A model generated the notes under the pieces. That model was not told where the DNA came from. It was given only the letters and a program-made list of their open reading frames with translations, and searched no databases. From an uncultured Prevotella sp. (GTDB taxonomy: Bacteria > Bacteroidota > Bacteroidia > Bacteroidales > Bacteroidaceae), in the NCBI GenBank assembly GCA_938028745.1, contig CALIZL010000075.1, forward strand, positions 1-28,293: 28,293 nucleotides of DNA. Reading direction: 5' to 3'. This document shows positions 13,817 through 20,444 of the stretch, one piece after another (position 1 is the stretch's first letter; the number at the start of each line of letters is the position of its first letter). The position numbers and the translations under genes are program-made.

Positions 13817-15156
13817 TCGTTGGCGTTTGGCAGTCCTTGGTTTTCTGTTTCAGTACTGGTGATTTCGATAAAAGAGTGGTCTTTATCTATTTCGTTGTCT
13901 AGCTTTTTTAGAAAGTCGTTAACTCGGTTTGTGTTGGGCGTTCCATCCTCGTTAAAGAAGTCGGAGAAGGTGAACTTCACACCTAGGTTGTCGGTAAAGA
14001 TGCTGTGGTCGAACCCATAGTTCTTAAACACGTCGTTCCAAAGATAGAACAACACCTTGCTGACGAACTTTTCGGCACATACGGTCTTTGATTCGGTGTT
14101 CACAAAGAAATATCCCAGCTTCTTGTCTTCCGAGTGGGTGGTGTCGTCTATTACGCTGTTTATTTTCTGTAAGAAGCCCCACCAGTCGTAGGTTTCGATG
14201 CCAATCTTTATCTTGTAGCTCTCTTCGGCATGGGGCTTGATGGGTATATACACCCAATCCCAGCGGCGTTTGAAGGCCGAGTCGATGGGGAACAGCGACT
14301 GGTCGCTGGTGTTCATGGTTGCCCAAATGTAGAGATTTTGGGGCAACATAAGCCTTTCTCCGCTCTTTACTTCTTGTGGAATGTCTGTGCGCGGGCTTTT
14401 GGCTAAGGCATCTTGCAGGTAGTTTGCCAGGTCGGTATCGGCTTCAATGGGGTATTCGGACTTGCCCCCTTTGCGGTCTAACAACTGAAACAGGTCGCCA
14501 AATATTTGTGCGCAGTTGCCGCGGTTTATCTCCTCGATAACCAAGAACACGTCTTCGGTGGTGTTCCACGCAGCTGCGTAGGCCTTAGTGAAGGCTTGGG
14601 GGACAAACTTATAGGTGATAACCTCTTCTTTTTCGCCAGAGGCGAGAGCGGCTCCAGTTGGTTTCATTGAGGGTTTATAGGCTCCTACGAAGGTTGCGTA
14701 GTCGCTATCGGGATGGAAGGTGGTGCGGAAACATATTTTATTTTCGTTATCTACGTTCCGTTTGATGGTATTAGACTTACCCGTGCCTGGTGCTCCATAG
14801 AAAATCTGTTGAAGAACATTGGGAACTTTCCGCCTATTTCCTGTGGTTGCAGGTGTCTGTCCTGAATTGGCAATAACCATCTTTGCCATTGTAGACAAGG
14901 TGGAGGTGTAGCCGTATTCATATTTGTCTATGTCGCTTTTACCACATAATAAGTCCCTTGCAACGTTTGGAGCCGCATCGGGATTTTCGCTGAAAAAGGC
15001 AACATATTCATTGAGTAAGGCCTTTGAAATAGTGCGAAGTCCAACGGCTCCTCTACTTTCCGACTTTACAAGATAGCACAGCCTGTCTTCGTCTACAATG
15101 GTTACCTGCCCGTTGTCAGACACATCTCCAACTTGAAGTATGTTTTCTATGATCAT
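13813..15156 (-). CDS. McrB-like AAA+ motor of a restriction system (447 aa)
   Basis: An NTP-driven translocase subunit of a McrBC-type restriction system. The frame opens at a TTG (15205-15207), but the ATG at 15154-15156 is preferred because the N-terminal strand IIENILQVGDVSDNGQVTIV starts there and an A-rich Bacteroidota leader precedes it. Numbering from that ATG: 1 to about 110 is a putative DNA-recognition domain ending in ARDLLCGKSDIDKYEYGY; Walker A GAPGTGKS is 121-128; Walker B FLVIEEINRGN is 204-214; MNTSDQS at 281-287 matches the McrB NTxD motif linked to GTP preference; and FKRRWDW follows as the arginine-finger region. The C-terminus is acidic and helical (FLKKLDNEIDKDH). It overlaps the nuclease gene by 4 bp and follows dinD by 61 bp, so the three probably form one operon. 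Confidence 0.85.
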   Translation of the reverse strand: MIIENILQVGDVSDNGQVTIVDEDRLCYLVKSESRGAVGLRTISKALLNEYVAFFSENPDAAPNVARDLLCGKSDIDKYEYGYTSTLSTMAKMVIANSGQTPATTGNRRKVPNVLQQIFYGAPGTGKSNTIKRNVDNENKICFRTTFHPDSDYATFVGAYKPSMKPTGAALASGEKEEVITYKFVPQAFTKAYAAAWNTTEDVFLVIEEINRGNCAQIFGDLFQLLDRKGGKSEYPIEADTDLANYLQDALAKSPRTDIPQEVKSGERLMLPQNLYIWATMNTSDQSLFPIDSAFKRRWDWVYIPIKPHAEESYKIKIGIETYDWWGFLQKINSVIDDTTHSEDKKLGYFFVNTESKTVCAEKFVSKVLFYLWNDVFKNYGFDHSIFTDNLGVKFTFSDFFNEDGTPNTNRVNDFLKKLDNEIDKDHSFIEITSTETENQGLPNANE

Positions 15157-15217
15157 ATTTTTTTTGTGTTTATGCCTTGTTCGGTAAAGAAACTGCAAGG
15201 CGTTCAATCCATTAGTG

Positions 15218-16081
15218 TTAACAATTCCCTTTGGGTAGCTTGGGTGTGTCCTTAATTATACTCTTCTCTTCTTTTGCAACACGCCGCTCCACTTTCTTAA
15301 TGTCTTCGGCTGGTGGTAGCTCTTCTGGTTTGATACCTCTTTGTCCAAGCATTCCTCGAACACTTCGGTTGTTTTGAACATGCTCTGCTGTTATGCTATT
15401 TTCACCATGAAGGTTTTTCTGCTCTACATTATAGTTGGTCATTTCTGTTGCAAGATTTTTAGCTGCTATCGTTAAGGTTGGGAGATAATCAGCCAATGCG
15501 CCACTCTTGATACCTAATCGTTGTTTCATTTGTTCGGTGGTGAGTCCGCCAAATAAGGCATAATCTCCCTTCGAACGTATTCGTGCAAAGCCCTTCTCGT
15601 CAACGCCTCGTTCGTATATGTTCCTGCTTAGCTGTTTCTCGGATGAGCGCAGACGTTCGCGGGTATCTAGTCGGGCAATTTGCTGTAGCCTTTCTTCAAT
15701 AAGCTCTGTTTTTCGTGTTTGAAGTGCAAAATAGCTTTGTGCAAAGGCTATTTCTTCTTTCTTGGGGTCTCCATTTTGGGCAATAAGGTAGCAGGCATAA
15801 CGAGTTAGCATGAAGTCTTGTACCTTGCGTTGTGATCCGCTACCAAGTAAGACCATTTTCGTGACCTCACGAAAATGGTCGTCTACGTTGACTTTCAGTG
15901 TCTTACAAGATTCTATTGCTCTGCTAATAGCGACAACGAAGTTCTCCCAGCGGGTGTAACCTAACACCTGTTGTAGCTCACGCGCATACCAAACCTCAAT
16001 GGTATTGTTAGCATCGTCTTTAATTTCTTTGGCTATTAAATCAAAGGCGTTTTTGTATTGTTGTATTTTTGGGGTATCCAT
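15218..16081 (-). CDS. dinD: DNA-damage-inducible protein D homologue (287 aa)
   Basis: The close match to E. coli DinD is recognised by its pattern: WYARELQQVLGYTRWENF (31-48, a BRO-N-like DNA-binding opening), VDDHFREVTKMV (66-77), FMLTRYACYLIAQNGDP (89-105), AQSYFALQTRK (113-123), GDYALFGGLTTEQMKQRLGI (182-201) and VRGMLGQRGIKPEELPP (about 243-259). E. coli DinD is SOS-induced and binds RecA filaments to limit strand exchange. The length is also close to that protein. It is the first gene of a run with the McrB-like motor and the nuclease, on the same strand and only 61 bp apart. That suggests a role tied to restriction, for example damping recombination on cut DNA; this is inference. No clear promoter box is seen upstream. 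By eye the gene is more AT-rich than its licD-side neighbours, consistent with transfer. Confidence 0.88.
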   Translation of the reverse strand: MDTPKIQQYKNAFDLIAKEIKDDANNTIEVWYARELQQVLGYTRWENFVVAISRAIESCKTLKVNVDDHFREVTKMVLLGSGSQRKVQDFMLTRYACYLIAQNGDPKKEEIAFAQSYFALQTRKTELIEERLQQIARLDTRERLRSSEKQLSRNIYERGVDEKGFARIRSKGDYALFGGLTTEQMKQRLGIKSGALADYLPTLTIAAKNLATEMTNYNVEQKNLHGENSITAEHVQNNRSVRGMLGQRGIKPEELPPAEDIKKVERRVAKEEKSIIKDTPKLPKGNC

Positions 16082-16241
16082 TTCCTACTTCTTTTGTGTT
16101 GCATATTATTAAGATGTACATAGACTCAATTATTCTAAATGCGGCATGCTTGTAGCAAATCGTTTCTTTGTATGGTTTAAATGCGTATTGAGCCTACCTT
16201 AGTTAGAGATTGGTTGCTAGTGTTGTATATATTGAATGGTG
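16082..16241. other. Short AT-rich spacer before dinD
   Basis: The spacer is 160 bp between the licD stop and the dinD start, both on the minus strand. I find no TAnnTTTG box and no convincing terminator. dinD may be read from the licD transcript or from a promoter of another type. AGTAGGAA just before the dinD ATG could pair with 16S rRNA. Confidence 0.4.
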
Positions 16242-17078
16242 TCATATTCTTTCTCCTATCTCTTCTTCTTCCAGTGTCTCTAACACAAAGATGGCGTGGA
16301 TTTTGCGTTTCTCTACGGGTGGAATGTCCATGTAATTGCGGTAGAGGTCTTGCAGGTAGGCATCGGGGTTGCGAGGGGCCATGAAACGTTTGCCCTCGAA
16401 AGTGATTTCGGTTAGGGGGAAAATGCTGTCTTGGCGGTGCATGATGCCGTAGCCGTTGTTGTGTAGGATGTTGGAGATATAAGTGTCGCGGTTGCGGTTT
16501 AGGGCGCATAGCAGAGCCCAGACGGAGCGGCAGACAGCGTATTTTGCGCCGAACCAAAAGAATTCGGCAAACGAACGGAGGCTGTAATGGTGGGCCTTGT
16601 GCAGGATGGAATAGCTGCGCGAGATGCCTAGCGTTAGTTTTTTAACGAGCTTACGCGAAAGGGTGGGGTAGGCAATAAAGGGAAAGATGTCTACAAAGAG
16701 CCCCTTTTCGTAGTTGTGCGAGAAGTCGTCGCCTGGTTCAACGAAGAACGAATTGAGGTCGCGCACCTTGGTTATGGGCTCTTTGAGGTGCTTGTCTATC
16801 AGTGGCGACTGCACAATAAGGCCCTTAGGCAACTCCTTTTGCGCCACTTCCACAAAGCGTAGCAAGTCGGCCTTGTGCATGGCGATGTCTATATCGTCGT
16901 CCCAGGGGATGAAACCGCCATGCCTTACCGCGCCCAACAGCGTGCCGCCGTCTAGCCAATAGGGTATGGTGTGGCGTTGGCAGATGTCGTGTATGGCTTC
17001 GAGTATGGTCAGTTGTTTAAGCTGACAGGCGCGAAGATGGCGTTGTTTAAAGCGTTCGAGGGGCGTGTTAGCGGTCAT
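16242..17078 (-). CDS. LicD family phosphotransferase (278 aa)
   Basis: A nucleotidyltransferase-fold enzyme that transfers a phospho-alcohol (phosphocholine in LicD itself, ribitol phosphate in fukutin and FKRP) from a CDP donor to a sugar. The signature spans residues 40-67: YWLDGGTLLGAVRHGG followed by FIPWDDDIDIAM. The acidic DDDID (60-64) is the metal site. KVRDLNSFFVEPG and GLFVDIFPF (about residues 102-131) complete the family pattern. There is no signal peptide; a hydrophobic stretch near 175-200 (FFWFGAKYAVCRSVWALLCAL) could bind the membrane. The gene overlaps the preceding cytidylyltransferase-SDR gene by 11 bp, which nearly assigns the donor: the CDP-polyol made by that fusion. 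The acceptor is probably a capsule, LPS or glycoprotein sugar. Length is typical. Confidence 0.88.
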   Translation of the reverse strand: MTANTPLERFKQRHLRACQLKQLTILEAIHDICQRHTIPYWLDGGTLLGAVRHGGFIPWDDDIDIAMHKADLLRFVEVAQKELPKGLIVQSPLIDKHLKEPITKVRDLNSFFVEPGDDFSHNYEKGLFVDIFPFIAYPTLSRKLVKKLTLGISRSYSILHKAHHYSLRSFAEFFWFGAKYAVCRSVWALLCALNRNRDTYISNILHNNGYGIMHRQDSIFPLTEITFEGKRFMAPRNPDAYLQDLYRNYMDIPPVEKRKIHAIFVLETLEEEEIGERI

Positions 17079-18444
17079 CGTGCGCCCTCCTAACGTCTAT
17101 CACCAGTCCCGTATCGTCCGAAAGCAGGGTGCGCAAGGTAGCCTCGGCCACCTTTTCAGATGCCAGTAGGGTGTCGTCGGGTTCTATTCCGAAGTTCTTT
17201 ACGCGCATGGGGGTCTTCGTTCTTTCGGGGTTGATGCAGTTGATGCGAATGCCGTCGGCCTCCCATTCTTGCGCAACGGCCTGCACAAAGTTAACGATGG
17301 CGGCCTTGGTAGACGAGTAGATGCTGTAAAAAGCACGACCGCGCGTGTATGATGAAGAGGTGAAAAACACCAAGCGCCCACCACTTTGTTTGAGGTAGGG
17401 ATAGGCGGCGAGAGCCACATTAACCGTTCCCATGTAGTTGGTTTGCACGCTATAAGCGATGTCGGCGTAGTTCATCGTGGCCAAAGGCTCCTTTTGTAGC
17501 AGTCCTGCCGTGTTCACCACGTAGTCTATTCGGCCTTCTTCTTTTGCCACTTTTGCAAAGGCGCGCTCCACATCTTCTTTGTTTCCTACGTCTACGCCGT
17601 TGCTGCTACGCGAGAAACAATGCACCTTTGCCCCCCGTTCGGTCAGCATTTTGGCCGTGTCTGCACCAATTCCATAACTGCCGCCAAACACAATGGCTAC
17701 CTTTCCTGCGAGCGAAACTTGGGCAAGGTCGATGCGTTCGGCCTCGTTGTTGCGCAGCTGAAAAAGCTTGTCTAGCATGTAGGTGTCTTCCTTGTAGGTA
17801 AGTTTCATGTTGCTTTCTTCGCCTTCCACCACGTAGATGGGCGTTTGCGGCAGGTATTTTTTCACCACTCCGCAGTCGTCGGTGGTCTTGAAATTGGGGT
17901 CGAGCAGTGCCTTTTCGTAAGCCTCTTTAATCACTTCGAGCGCGAAAGCCTGTGGCGTTTGTCCGCGACGAAGGCGAGAACGGTCGGGTATATGACTGAT
18001 AAAGTCGCCTTCCACCTCGATAATGGTGTCAGCAGACGGCATGGCCACGTCGATGGCCGAGTAGTTTTGCAGTGCATCCACCACGTCGTTCAGTATGCGT
18101 TGGCTAACCAATGGGCGCACGGCATCGTGGAAAATAAGGTTTACCGGCTCGTTTTCGTAGGCTTTGATGGCCGAAAGGCTCGACTCATATCGTTCGTTTC
18201 CGCCTTTAAGTATGCGCTTAACCTTGGTCCATCCGTTTTTCAATACGATGTTTTCGATGTCTGCAATGAGCATGGCATTGCTTACGATGGCTATCTCGTG
18301 GATGTGCGCATTGCGCTCGAACACATCTACCGTGTGCTCGATAACCATCTTTCCAGCCACTTTGAAAAACTGTTTGGGGGTGGTCATGCCCAATCTTTTT
18401 CCCACTCCACCCGCCAAAACGACGGCTATGTTACGTTTTTCCAT
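17068..18444 (-). CDS. Bifunctional cytidylyltransferase / SDR reductase, CDP-ribitol synthase-like (458 aa)
   Basis: A two-domain enzyme like Haemophilus Bcs1. Residues 1 to about 235 are an IspD/TarI-type cytidylyltransferase: VLAGGVGKRLG (9-19) binds CTP, PKQFF (23-27) follows, HDAVRP (106-111) is the metal and product site, and QTPQAF with TTDDCGVV (162-195) completes the fold. Residues about 243-458 are a short-chain dehydrogenase: GGSYGIG (254-260) binds NADPH, NTAG (311-314), SSSYTRG, and Y376-x-x-x-K380 is catalytic. In Bcs1 the SDR half reduces ribulose 5-phosphate and the other half makes CDP-ribitol; the same is likely here, though CDP-glycerol or another polyol is possible. The frame extends to a TTG at 18474, but that lies inside the promoter -7 box, so the ATG at 18442-18444 is used. 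It overlaps licD by 11 bp. Confidence 0.87.
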   Translation of the reverse strand: MEKRNIAVVLAGGVGKRLGMTTPKQFFKVAGKMVIEHTVDVFERNAHIHEIAIVSNAMLIADIENIVLKNGWTKVKRILKGGNERYESSLSAIKAYENEPVNLIFHDAVRPLVSQRILNDVVDALQNYSAIDVAMPSADTIIEVEGDFISHIPDRSRLRRGQTPQAFALEVIKEAYEKALLDPNFKTTDDCGVVKKYLPQTPIYVVEGEESNMKLTYKEDTYMLDKLFQLRNNEAERIDLAQVSLAGKVAIVFGGSYGIGADTAKMLTERGAKVHCFSRSSNGVDVGNKEDVERAFAKVAKEEGRIDYVVNTAGLLQKEPLATMNYADIAYSVQTNYMGTVNVALAAYPYLKQSGGRLVFFTSSSYTRGRAFYSIYSSTKAAIVNFVQAVAQEWEADGIRINCINPERTKTPMRVKNFGIEPDDTLLASEKVAEATLRTLLSDDTGLVIDVRRAHDDR

Positions 18445-18471
18445 ATTGATGCGATTGTGTTTCTTTGTATG

Positions 18472-18503
18472 CAAAGGTAGTGTAAACTTAGTGATTTTAC
18501 AAG
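18472..18503 (-). promoter_or_regulatory. Promoter of the CDP-polyol / licD operon
   Basis: On the minus strand the -7 box is TACCTTTG (18472-18479), matching TAnnTTTG. A near -33 (CTTG at 18500-18503) is 20 bp upstream. Transcription should start near 18465, about 20 nt before the ATG at 18444. Confidence 0.65.
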
Positions 18504-18593
18504 AAAGAAAACGAAAAAGCCGCGTGCCAGCTCTTCTGCTTGGTATAAGGTGCAGGAGAAACGAGTTGGGTATGGGCTAGGATTTTAAAATGC

Positions 18594-18629
18594 CAATGGC
18601 GGACAAGCATCGCTGCTTATCCGCCATTG
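18594..18629 (-). terminator. Terminator of the M23/LysM gene
   Basis: AATGGCGGACAAGCA (18595-18609) pairs with TGCTTATCCGCCATT (18614-18628). On the minus strand the single non-Watson-Crick pair becomes G-U and the loop is GCGA, a GNRA tetraloop, so the minus RNA is the better folded strand. It lies 39 nt after the stop at 18668. The following tract is GGCATTTT, a short U-run. Confidence 0.75.
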
Positions 18630-18667
18630 TTGCGTTTTTATAGTGTTTTAAATCTAATGTGTTATCT

Positions 18668-19627
18668 TTACGAATAGCGTAGGATTTGGCCAGGTCTAAC
18701 CTTGTCGTTTCTGCGCATGTGGTTAAGACGGCAGATGGTGTCGATGCTAACGCCACGCTTTTCGGCGATAGTTGCCAAAGTTTCGCCCGATGCCACCTTA
18801 TGATAAAGTTTCTCGGCAGCGTTGTATTGTGGCGTTTGTTGGCTGTCGTCCCTGTCGCGGCCCACCTTTCCGTACACGTCTTCGCGGTTATATCCACCGT
18901 TTCCAACCACTCCGCGCAGCTGGGTAGCCTCTGCCGAAGCCATTTCGTAAGTAGAACGACGGAACATATAGTTGTCGGCCACCACGTCTTGCGCTCTGAA
19001 GTCGAAGAATAGTGCGGGGTTAAGTGCCACACCGCATAGTCGTGTTTCAAAGTGTAGGTGCGAACCCGTGCTACGGCCAGTGTTTCCACCAAGTCCAATG
19101 GGGTCGCCCGCCCTAACGTCCTCGTTTTCTGTTACCAATTGTTTTGATAGATGTCCATATATGGTTTCCAATCCGTTGGGATGCCTAATAACGATATACT
19201 TTCCGTATCCCGCAGCCTCGTATTTCACGATGCGCACCTTGCCAGAGAATGCTGCGCGTATGGTGTCGCCAATATAAACCTTTATATCTAAGCCTTTATG
19301 TTGGCGGCCCCAACGACTTCCGAAGTTACTAGTTACAACTCGGCTGGGTGTTGGCATGCAGAAATGACGCAGGTTGATGAGGAAAGAGTCGGGCAAAGCC
19401 GTTACGTGATGGGTGCGTGTGTTGTCCCACGACTCGTAAAGGTTCGCTGCTGGCGATTGTGCCGCCTCTCTTCTTAGGATGCTTTGTAGGGCAAGTGTGT
19501 CTACCGATTTCATCTTTCGGTCGACTGGAGCTTGTCTAGCGAGTAGGTCTTGCGCAGCCAATGGTGTGGCGCACATAGAGAGAAATGCTGTAAAAGCAAT
19601 CGTTTTAATTGTTCTTTTCAGTCTCAT
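18668..19627 (-). CDS. M23 metallopeptidase with C-terminal LysM domain (319 aa)
   Basis: A secreted cell-wall hydrolase or septation activator. Residues 1-26 are a signal peptide (MRLKRTIKTIAFTAFLSMCATPLAAQ). The LytM/M23 domain spans about 95-208: H110-x-x-x-D114 in RQHKGLD, H159 in YGHL, and H190-x-H192 in GSHLHFE form the zinc site and catalytic set, and all are present. VTSNFGSRWGRQ and AGDPIGLGGNTGRSTGSH are the usual M23 flanks. A LysM peptidoglycan-binding domain follows at 275-318 (YHKVASGETLATIAEKRGVS, then NHMRRNDKVRPGQILRYS). The substrate is expected to be peptide cross-links of peptidoglycan. It could also be a non-cleaving activator, but the intact zinc ligands argue against that. 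The gene appears monocistronic, with its own terminator and a -7 box 107-114 bp upstream. Confidence 0.92.
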   Translation of the reverse strand: MRLKRTIKTIAFTAFLSMCATPLAAQDLLARQAPVDRKMKSVDTLALQSILRREAAQSPAANLYESWDNTRTHHVTALPDSFLINLRHFCMPTPSRVVTSNFGSRWGRQHKGLDIKVYIGDTIRAAFSGKVRIVKYEAAGYGKYIVIRHPNGLETIYGHLSKQLVTENEDVRAGDPIGLGGNTGRSTGSHLHFETRLCGVALNPALFFDFRAQDVVADNYMFRRSTYEMASAEATQLRGVVGNGGYNREDVYGKVGRDRDDSQQTPQYNAAEKLYHKVASGETLATIAEKRGVSIDTICRLNHMRRNDKVRPGQILRYS

Positions 19628-19733
19628 TTTACTTTTTTTAGGTACAACGTAGGCGAAATAATAATGGTATTTACATTCGCTTGTTAAACCATTTTTTGCA
19701 TGGTTGATGATAGGTGTTTGTCAAAAGACGATG

Positions 19734-19741
19734 CAAATATA
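19734..19741 (-). promoter_or_regulatory. -7 box for the M23/LysM gene
   Basis: On the minus strand TATATTTG matches TAnnTTTG. No TTTG at the -33 distance is seen. The predicted leader is about 100 nt and contains a small hairpin (AACCAT and ATGGTT at 19687-19705). Confidence 0.45.
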
Positions 19742-20293
19742 GCGAATTTTTATATAATACGAGCATATTCCGCTATTTTTTCAGTATTGATTAACATGTT
19801 TAACAACATGTGGTCAGTTCCATTAATCCCTTTGTAGCACGTGGAAGAGGGGTGCGTTTGTAATGTTTTCGGTTAAGTTTAATTAACGTTTGTTACTCTT
19901 GCTTGGACATAAATATAGGCGCGTTAACATTATTAAGGATGTTGTTTGGGCGTTGTTCTTGCGCTGTATATTCATGCAGAACGTGCGAAAAGAAAGGGTT
20001 TTTCTGTTGTATTAATTGCTTTAAAGTGCCTATTTTGTTTTCTCTTTTTCGCCTTTTCGTTGCTTTTGCAGTTCAGGCTTCCGCTTTTTAATTATTTCTA
20101 GCAGGGTTACAAGGAACGTTACGCTTGTTGTGGGAAATGTTTACCGTGATTGTTTGCTCCTTAAAACGCGTTGGATGCACGTTAAGAAAAAAGAAGAGAG
20201 AACGTGTTGTGATTGGTTATCTCTTTGGAAGGTAAAAGTTGCAGGGGGTGGAACGTGGCTTAACACTCAGACCGATAAGCCTAAATAGCCATA

Positions 20294-20333
20294 CCCACAG
20301 CCCCCTCTCCAAGCGGTAAAAGGGGGCTGTGGG
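20294..20333 (-). terminator. GC-rich stem-loop after the PUL
   Basis: CCCACAGCCCCCT (20294-20306) pairs perfectly with AGGGGGCTGTGGG (20321-20333), a 13-bp stem with a 14-nt loop. It lies about 110 nt beyond the sulfatase stop. No strong U-run follows on the minus strand. Confidence 0.6.
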
Positions 20334-20348
20334 CTTGGCTTAGATGAT

Positions 20349-20396
20349 GAGTTGACGAGTTAACCCGTCGACAAGTAGACGGCTCAACGAGTTGAT
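20349..20396 (-). repeat. 8-bp-period array A
   Basis: Six successive octamers read GAGTTGAC, GAGTTAAC, CCGTCGAC, AAGTAGAC, GGCTCAAC, GAGTTGAT. On the minus strand these become GTNNACTY-type units, the same consensus as arrays at 22140, 27610 and 27964. Confidence 0.7.
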
Positions 20397-20444
20397 AAAC
20401 CGCCAAAGTTTACTTGTTAACGATTTGATTGGGCTGTCTTTTTC

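Larger units (their letters stand above)
19628..20444. other. Gene-free spacer of 817 bp
   Basis: The spacer lies between the M23 gene (its upstream side) and the sulfatase (its downstream side), both on the minus strand. It contains a -7 box for the M23 gene (19734-19741), a pair of ACATGT sites 12 bp apart (19794-19811), a GC-rich stem-loop (20294-20333) and an 8-bp-period array (20349-20396). The plus-strand frame 19903-20091 is Cys/Phe rich without a family or promoter and is not called. The part from about 19830 to 20280 shows nothing I can interpret. Confidence 0.5.

Noticed and set aside
11597..16081. Mobile genomic island with defined borders
   Set aside because: The dinD region looks AT-richer by eye, but I find no flanking direct repeats, tRNA or integrase to mark insertion ends.
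17845..18480. 211-codon plus-strand frame opposite the cytidylyltransferase
   Set aside because: Antisense shadow of an enzyme with complete motifs; no independent support.
19793..19811. Operator made of two ACATGT sites upstream of the M23 gene
   Set aside because: Only two short palindromic hexamers 12 bp apart in AT-rich DNA; expected by chance often enough that I do not call it.
19903..20091. Cys/Phe-rich 62-codon plus-strand frame
   Set aside because: No leader consensus, promoter or family; composition looks like AT-rich spacer translated by chance.
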